From: Laburnicola sp. R22_1
Taxonomy: Eukaryota; Ascomycota; Dothideomycetes; Pleosporales; Didymosphaeriaceae
NCBI GenBank assembly: GCA_014281115.1
Contig: JACONQ010000013.1
Span: 372,001 to 436,000, forward strand
DNA: 64,000 nt
Reading direction: 5' to 3'
The notes beneath the pieces were generated by a model, which was not told where the DNA came from, searched no databases, and worked only from the letters and a program-made list of their open reading frames with translations. The position numbers and the translations under genes are program-made. Of this stretch, positions 61,574-64,000 are shown one piece after another; the first letter of the stretch is position 1; every line of letters starts with the position of its first letter.

Positions 61574-61575
61574 TA

Positions 61576-63686
61576 CCGTGCCTGTGCGCGTAACGACCCA
61601 GGAACAACGCGCTCACTACTTCAAAAATGAGGGTATTGCAACAGCTATAATAGCTATTATTACGAGATTTTGTAGTAGAGTAGTAAATAAAGGCATGCGA
61701 TTAATTTGTACTATCTAAATTTACTTGGAAGGTTGACGTTGCGGCCATGGCGGGTGGTGAAAGCTGGGGTAGCTAATGCAGCCTATGATGCCTCCTTAGC
61801 AGCTGCACCAGCACTACGTTGTTTCTAACGCTTGTTGGCTTGAGTAGAGGCTTTTGAGGCCTTGCGCTTGCCCTTTTGGGATAGTTGTATAGCTTTTTTA
61901 GTGTTGCGAGCTGCCTTCTGGCGCTCGCGTTTAGCTGCCTTGTTAGCCTTCTCCTTTTCCCTTACCACCTTAGCTGCCTCTCTCGCCACACGCCTCTCCT
62001 CTGCCTCCTGCTCTTGGAGTAGCTTAGCAGCAGCTTGAAGCTCCTTCCTGTTAGCCTTTGCAAGCTGCCTGTTATGCTCTTCCCTCTGCTTCACTGTCTC
62101 TTGTGCACGTGCCTCCCTGATCTTGCGCGGAGACTAGAAGACGGCACCACTGTGGTACTCCTGGCGCTGCTGCAAGTTAAGAGGTTTGCCGCGCTTCTTG
62201 TGCTTCTTCTTAGCAGTGAGAGCCTCTCTTAGGCTATTGTTCTTATGGTGTAGCAGTTCGTTTTGTACTTGGAGTCCGTGGAGCGTTTGGGAGAGCGACT
62301 TTGACTCTTCTGTGGTAGTATCCTTCACTGCAGAGCGTACGAGACGCTCTATCTGACGCCAGTTGCTCTCCTTAAGCGCTGAGGGGCCTGCTTCGCCTTC
62401 ATCTTGCTTCCTAGAGCTCTCTCTCTTAAAGCGTTTGAGTATAACCTCTAGGTCCATAGGCCATATACCAGTAGCTTTAAAGGACTTAAGGATAGTCTCT
62501 GTCTTAAATGAGGACTCCCACGCTCTCCAGAACAGTGGGAAAAAGTCCCCCTTCTTGACTGGTACTAGCCCTTGGCTCCTCTGGAGGTGGGTGGAGAGCT
62601 CCTTAGAGTAGGCGGTGGAGAGAGGTTTAAACATGACGACGTCGAGAGGTTGAAGCGTATAGGTAGAGTGAGGGGGAAATACGGCTAGGAGTATGCGATA
62701 GGATTCGCAGTAGTCAATAAACTCCTTCGTGAGGTGACTGCCATGGCCGTCAAGTATAAGGAGACGCCAGTCTCTCCCACGACGCGCTTTCTGCTTCGTG
62801 CAGCGATCAAATACCTGCTCTAGCCACGCTAAACCGATGTCGTTATTCGTCCATCCAGATGGAGATGAAGCTACAAAGACGTTGTGCTGCCTAGCTTTAA
62901 TGGCGTCCACCCAAGCTGCCTGCAGTGAGCTGTTTGCCGACTGATAGATGAGACCTGGCGGTAGAGCCTCCCTATCAGCGCAGACAGCTGCTAAGAGGGT
63001 GATCTATTCACGAGAGCCATTTTGGAGTGCCGCCTGCACCTCTTTTCGCTCCTACATCCGACGGCTGAACACTTGTTTTAAGCGTCCTGTTATACCTATT
63101 ATAAAGCCCTTCTTGTCTATATTGTAGGAATGGCGCGGCTGTATGTTGTACTGCTTTATCTTCTGATGTAGCAAGTTAAAGTATAGCTTATACTTAACGT
63201 TTGAATTAGCGTTGTGGCGGAGAGAGTCAATTCCAGATGTCCATTTGGAGATGAGATGGTGGCTGTGTTGGTCAAGAAAGCGGGTAACCCAAGCGTCGCT
63301 CATGGGCTCTGTGGCTGTTAAGGATGCGAAATTTTGTATTATCTCTCTTGTAGGAGGCAGCCCTCTCTTTGTAAGGTCTTTAATATAGCTCACAAGCCCT
63401 AACTCTTGTTGTGGGCTGAGTACTTGTTGATCGCGATGCTTAGCTTCCCGTGGGCGCTGACAGCCTTGGTGTCTTCGGCGCAGCGTACTGTGCGGTACAC
63501 CAAACTGGCGAGCAATTTTCCGGTATATAAGTTGTTCTCCTGGTTTAAGCGATTCGATTGCTGCGAGCGCATCGTCAATTGGTGCCATGGTGGTGGAGTT
63601 ATGACGCGTTGAAGTTTGGAGCTTGTCTGGTGTTTTGGTGTTCCTGGGTCGTTACGCGACGTGGGTCGTTACGCGCACGGGCACGG
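61576..63686 (-). mobile_element. Pogo-type DNA transposon, lightly mutated
   Basis: An element of about 2.1 kb with terminal inverted repeats CCGTGCCTGTGCGCGTAACG (left, 61,576) and CGTTACGCGCACGGGCACGG (right, ending 63,686). TA lies at 61,574-61,575 and 63,687-63,688. The right end carries a direct subterminal duplication of GGGTCGTTACGCG (63,646 and 63,663). It holds one transposase frame on the minus strand. Confidence 0.9.
61711..63588 (-). pseudogene. Pogo transposase with five in-frame TAG codons
   Basis: A single frame of 625 codons starting MAPIDDALAAIESL at 63,588 and ending at a TAG at 61,711. It is broken only by TAG at 63,052, 63,004, 62,134, 61,825 and 61,783; there is no frameshift. 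Each can come from CAG or TGG by one RIP-type transition; TGG is likely at 63,004 (REWxTLL) and 62,134 (before SPRKI). N-terminal psq/CENP-B helix-turn-helix: IYRKIARQFGVPHSTLRRR and VTRFLDQH. DDE nuclease: YNIDKKGFIIG (first Asp), LLILDGHGSHLTKEF (second), STYTLQPLDVVMF (third); all three Asp are kept. The C-terminal tail is a long basic coiled coil (61,825-62,094) with REEHNRQLAKANRKELQAA. Non-functional in this copy, but very close to a working sequence, so intact relatives may exist in the genome. Confidence 0.92.
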
Positions 63687-63696
63687 TATAGGCGTA

Positions 63697-64000
63697 ACGT
63701 GTCTGTGCGCGTGCCGAGCCACTTCGCGTGACGAGCCACCCAACACCATAACAGCTTATGCAAAAATGAAGCTATAGAGCCACCTATAATTAATATTATT
63801 ACAGGATTTTATAGAGGGGCACTAAATAGATCCTTGCGATTAATTTGCACTATTTATATCTGTCTAGAAGCTTGACGTTGCGGCCGCGACGTGTAGAGAC
63901 AGTTGGGGCAGCAGATGCGCCCTCTGAGGACTCCTTAACATCTAAAGCATTAATAACACGTTTCTGATGTTTTCTGCTCTGTAGAGATGGCTAAGAGGCC
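63697..64000 (-). mobile_element. Second pogo-family element, cut by window edge
   Basis: It begins with ACGTGTCTGTGCGCGTGCCG after a TA at 63,695-63,696, only 8 bp beyond the TA of the previous element. The following 200 bp align with the start of the 61.6-kb element (ATGAxGCTATA...GGATTTTxTAGAG; GCGATTAATTTG; TTGACGTTGCGGCCGCGACG), in the same orientation. It is a diverged family member whose own TIR resembles the fold-back element's ends. Confidence 0.85.
63850..64000 (-). pseudogene. Transposase C-terminus of the second pogo copy (partial)
   Basis: It reads into the window from the right edge and ends at TAG 63,850-63,852 with ...RRGRNVKLLDRYK, matching the ...RHGRNVNLPSKFR end of the neighbouring transposase. 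One in-frame TAG lies a few codons in from the window edge, so this copy is probably also broken. Only about 45 codons are visible. Confidence 0.75.

Overview
The window looks like a gene-poor, AT-rich compartment of a filamentous ascomycete (Pezizomycotina) genome. Over most of its length C is rare before A and G is rare after T, while TA is very frequent. Former Gln (CAA, CAG) and Trp (TGG) codons read as TAA or TAG. This is the signature of repeat-induced point mutation (RIP), or an equivalent C-to-T process, acting on duplicated DNA. Two blocks escape it: about 34.5-39.7 kb, which holds the one intact large gene, and about 61.6-64.0 kb, a lightly mutated pogo-type transposon followed by the start of a related copy.

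Layout. 0-11.7 kb: RIP relics, readable as a Trk-type potassium transporter (2.9-5.25 kb), a small protein kinase (7.0-7.8 kb) and a pogo transposase (8.6-10.2 kb). 11.7-16.6 kb: a dead NLR (NACHT ATPase plus about 20 near-identical 102-bp ankyrin units), split by a solo LTR. 16.6-34.5 kb: mostly unrecognised decayed DNA with a second solo LTR, a pogo C-terminal fragment (27.2-27.9 kb), a second kinase relic (30.7-31.5 kb), a tRNA-like scrap and copies of a dispersed repeat (R1). 35.8-39.3 kb (minus): an intact PNP-NACHT-ankyrin-TPR NLR with a deletion in its PNP domain, plus a detached TPR tail. 39.7-46.8 kb: two more R1 copies, a decayed DUF3435 tyrosine recombinase (minus) and a third solo LTR. 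46.8-50.7 kb: a RIP-degraded Ty1/copia polyprotein with a nested 330-bp insertion in its reverse transcriptase. 51.2-53.1 kb: a complete but dead pogo element with TIRs and TA duplications. 53-60.9 kb: decayed DNA, a fourth solo LTR, short tandem repeats and a second dispersed repeat (R2). 60.9-64.0 kb: a 666-bp fold-back element abutting a 2.1-kb pogo element, then the end of another copy.

Biologically this is a transposon and NLR graveyard. The four solo LTRs are nearly free of RIP although they sit in saturated RIP DNA, so they are younger than the main mutation episode. The only gene likely to be expressed is the NLR at 35.8-39.3 kb, whose family is linked in fungi to non-self recognition and programmed cell death. 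Domain calls on decayed sequence come from reading translations by eye, allowing C-to-T and G-to-A changes; no database search was run, and pseudogene boundaries are approximate.
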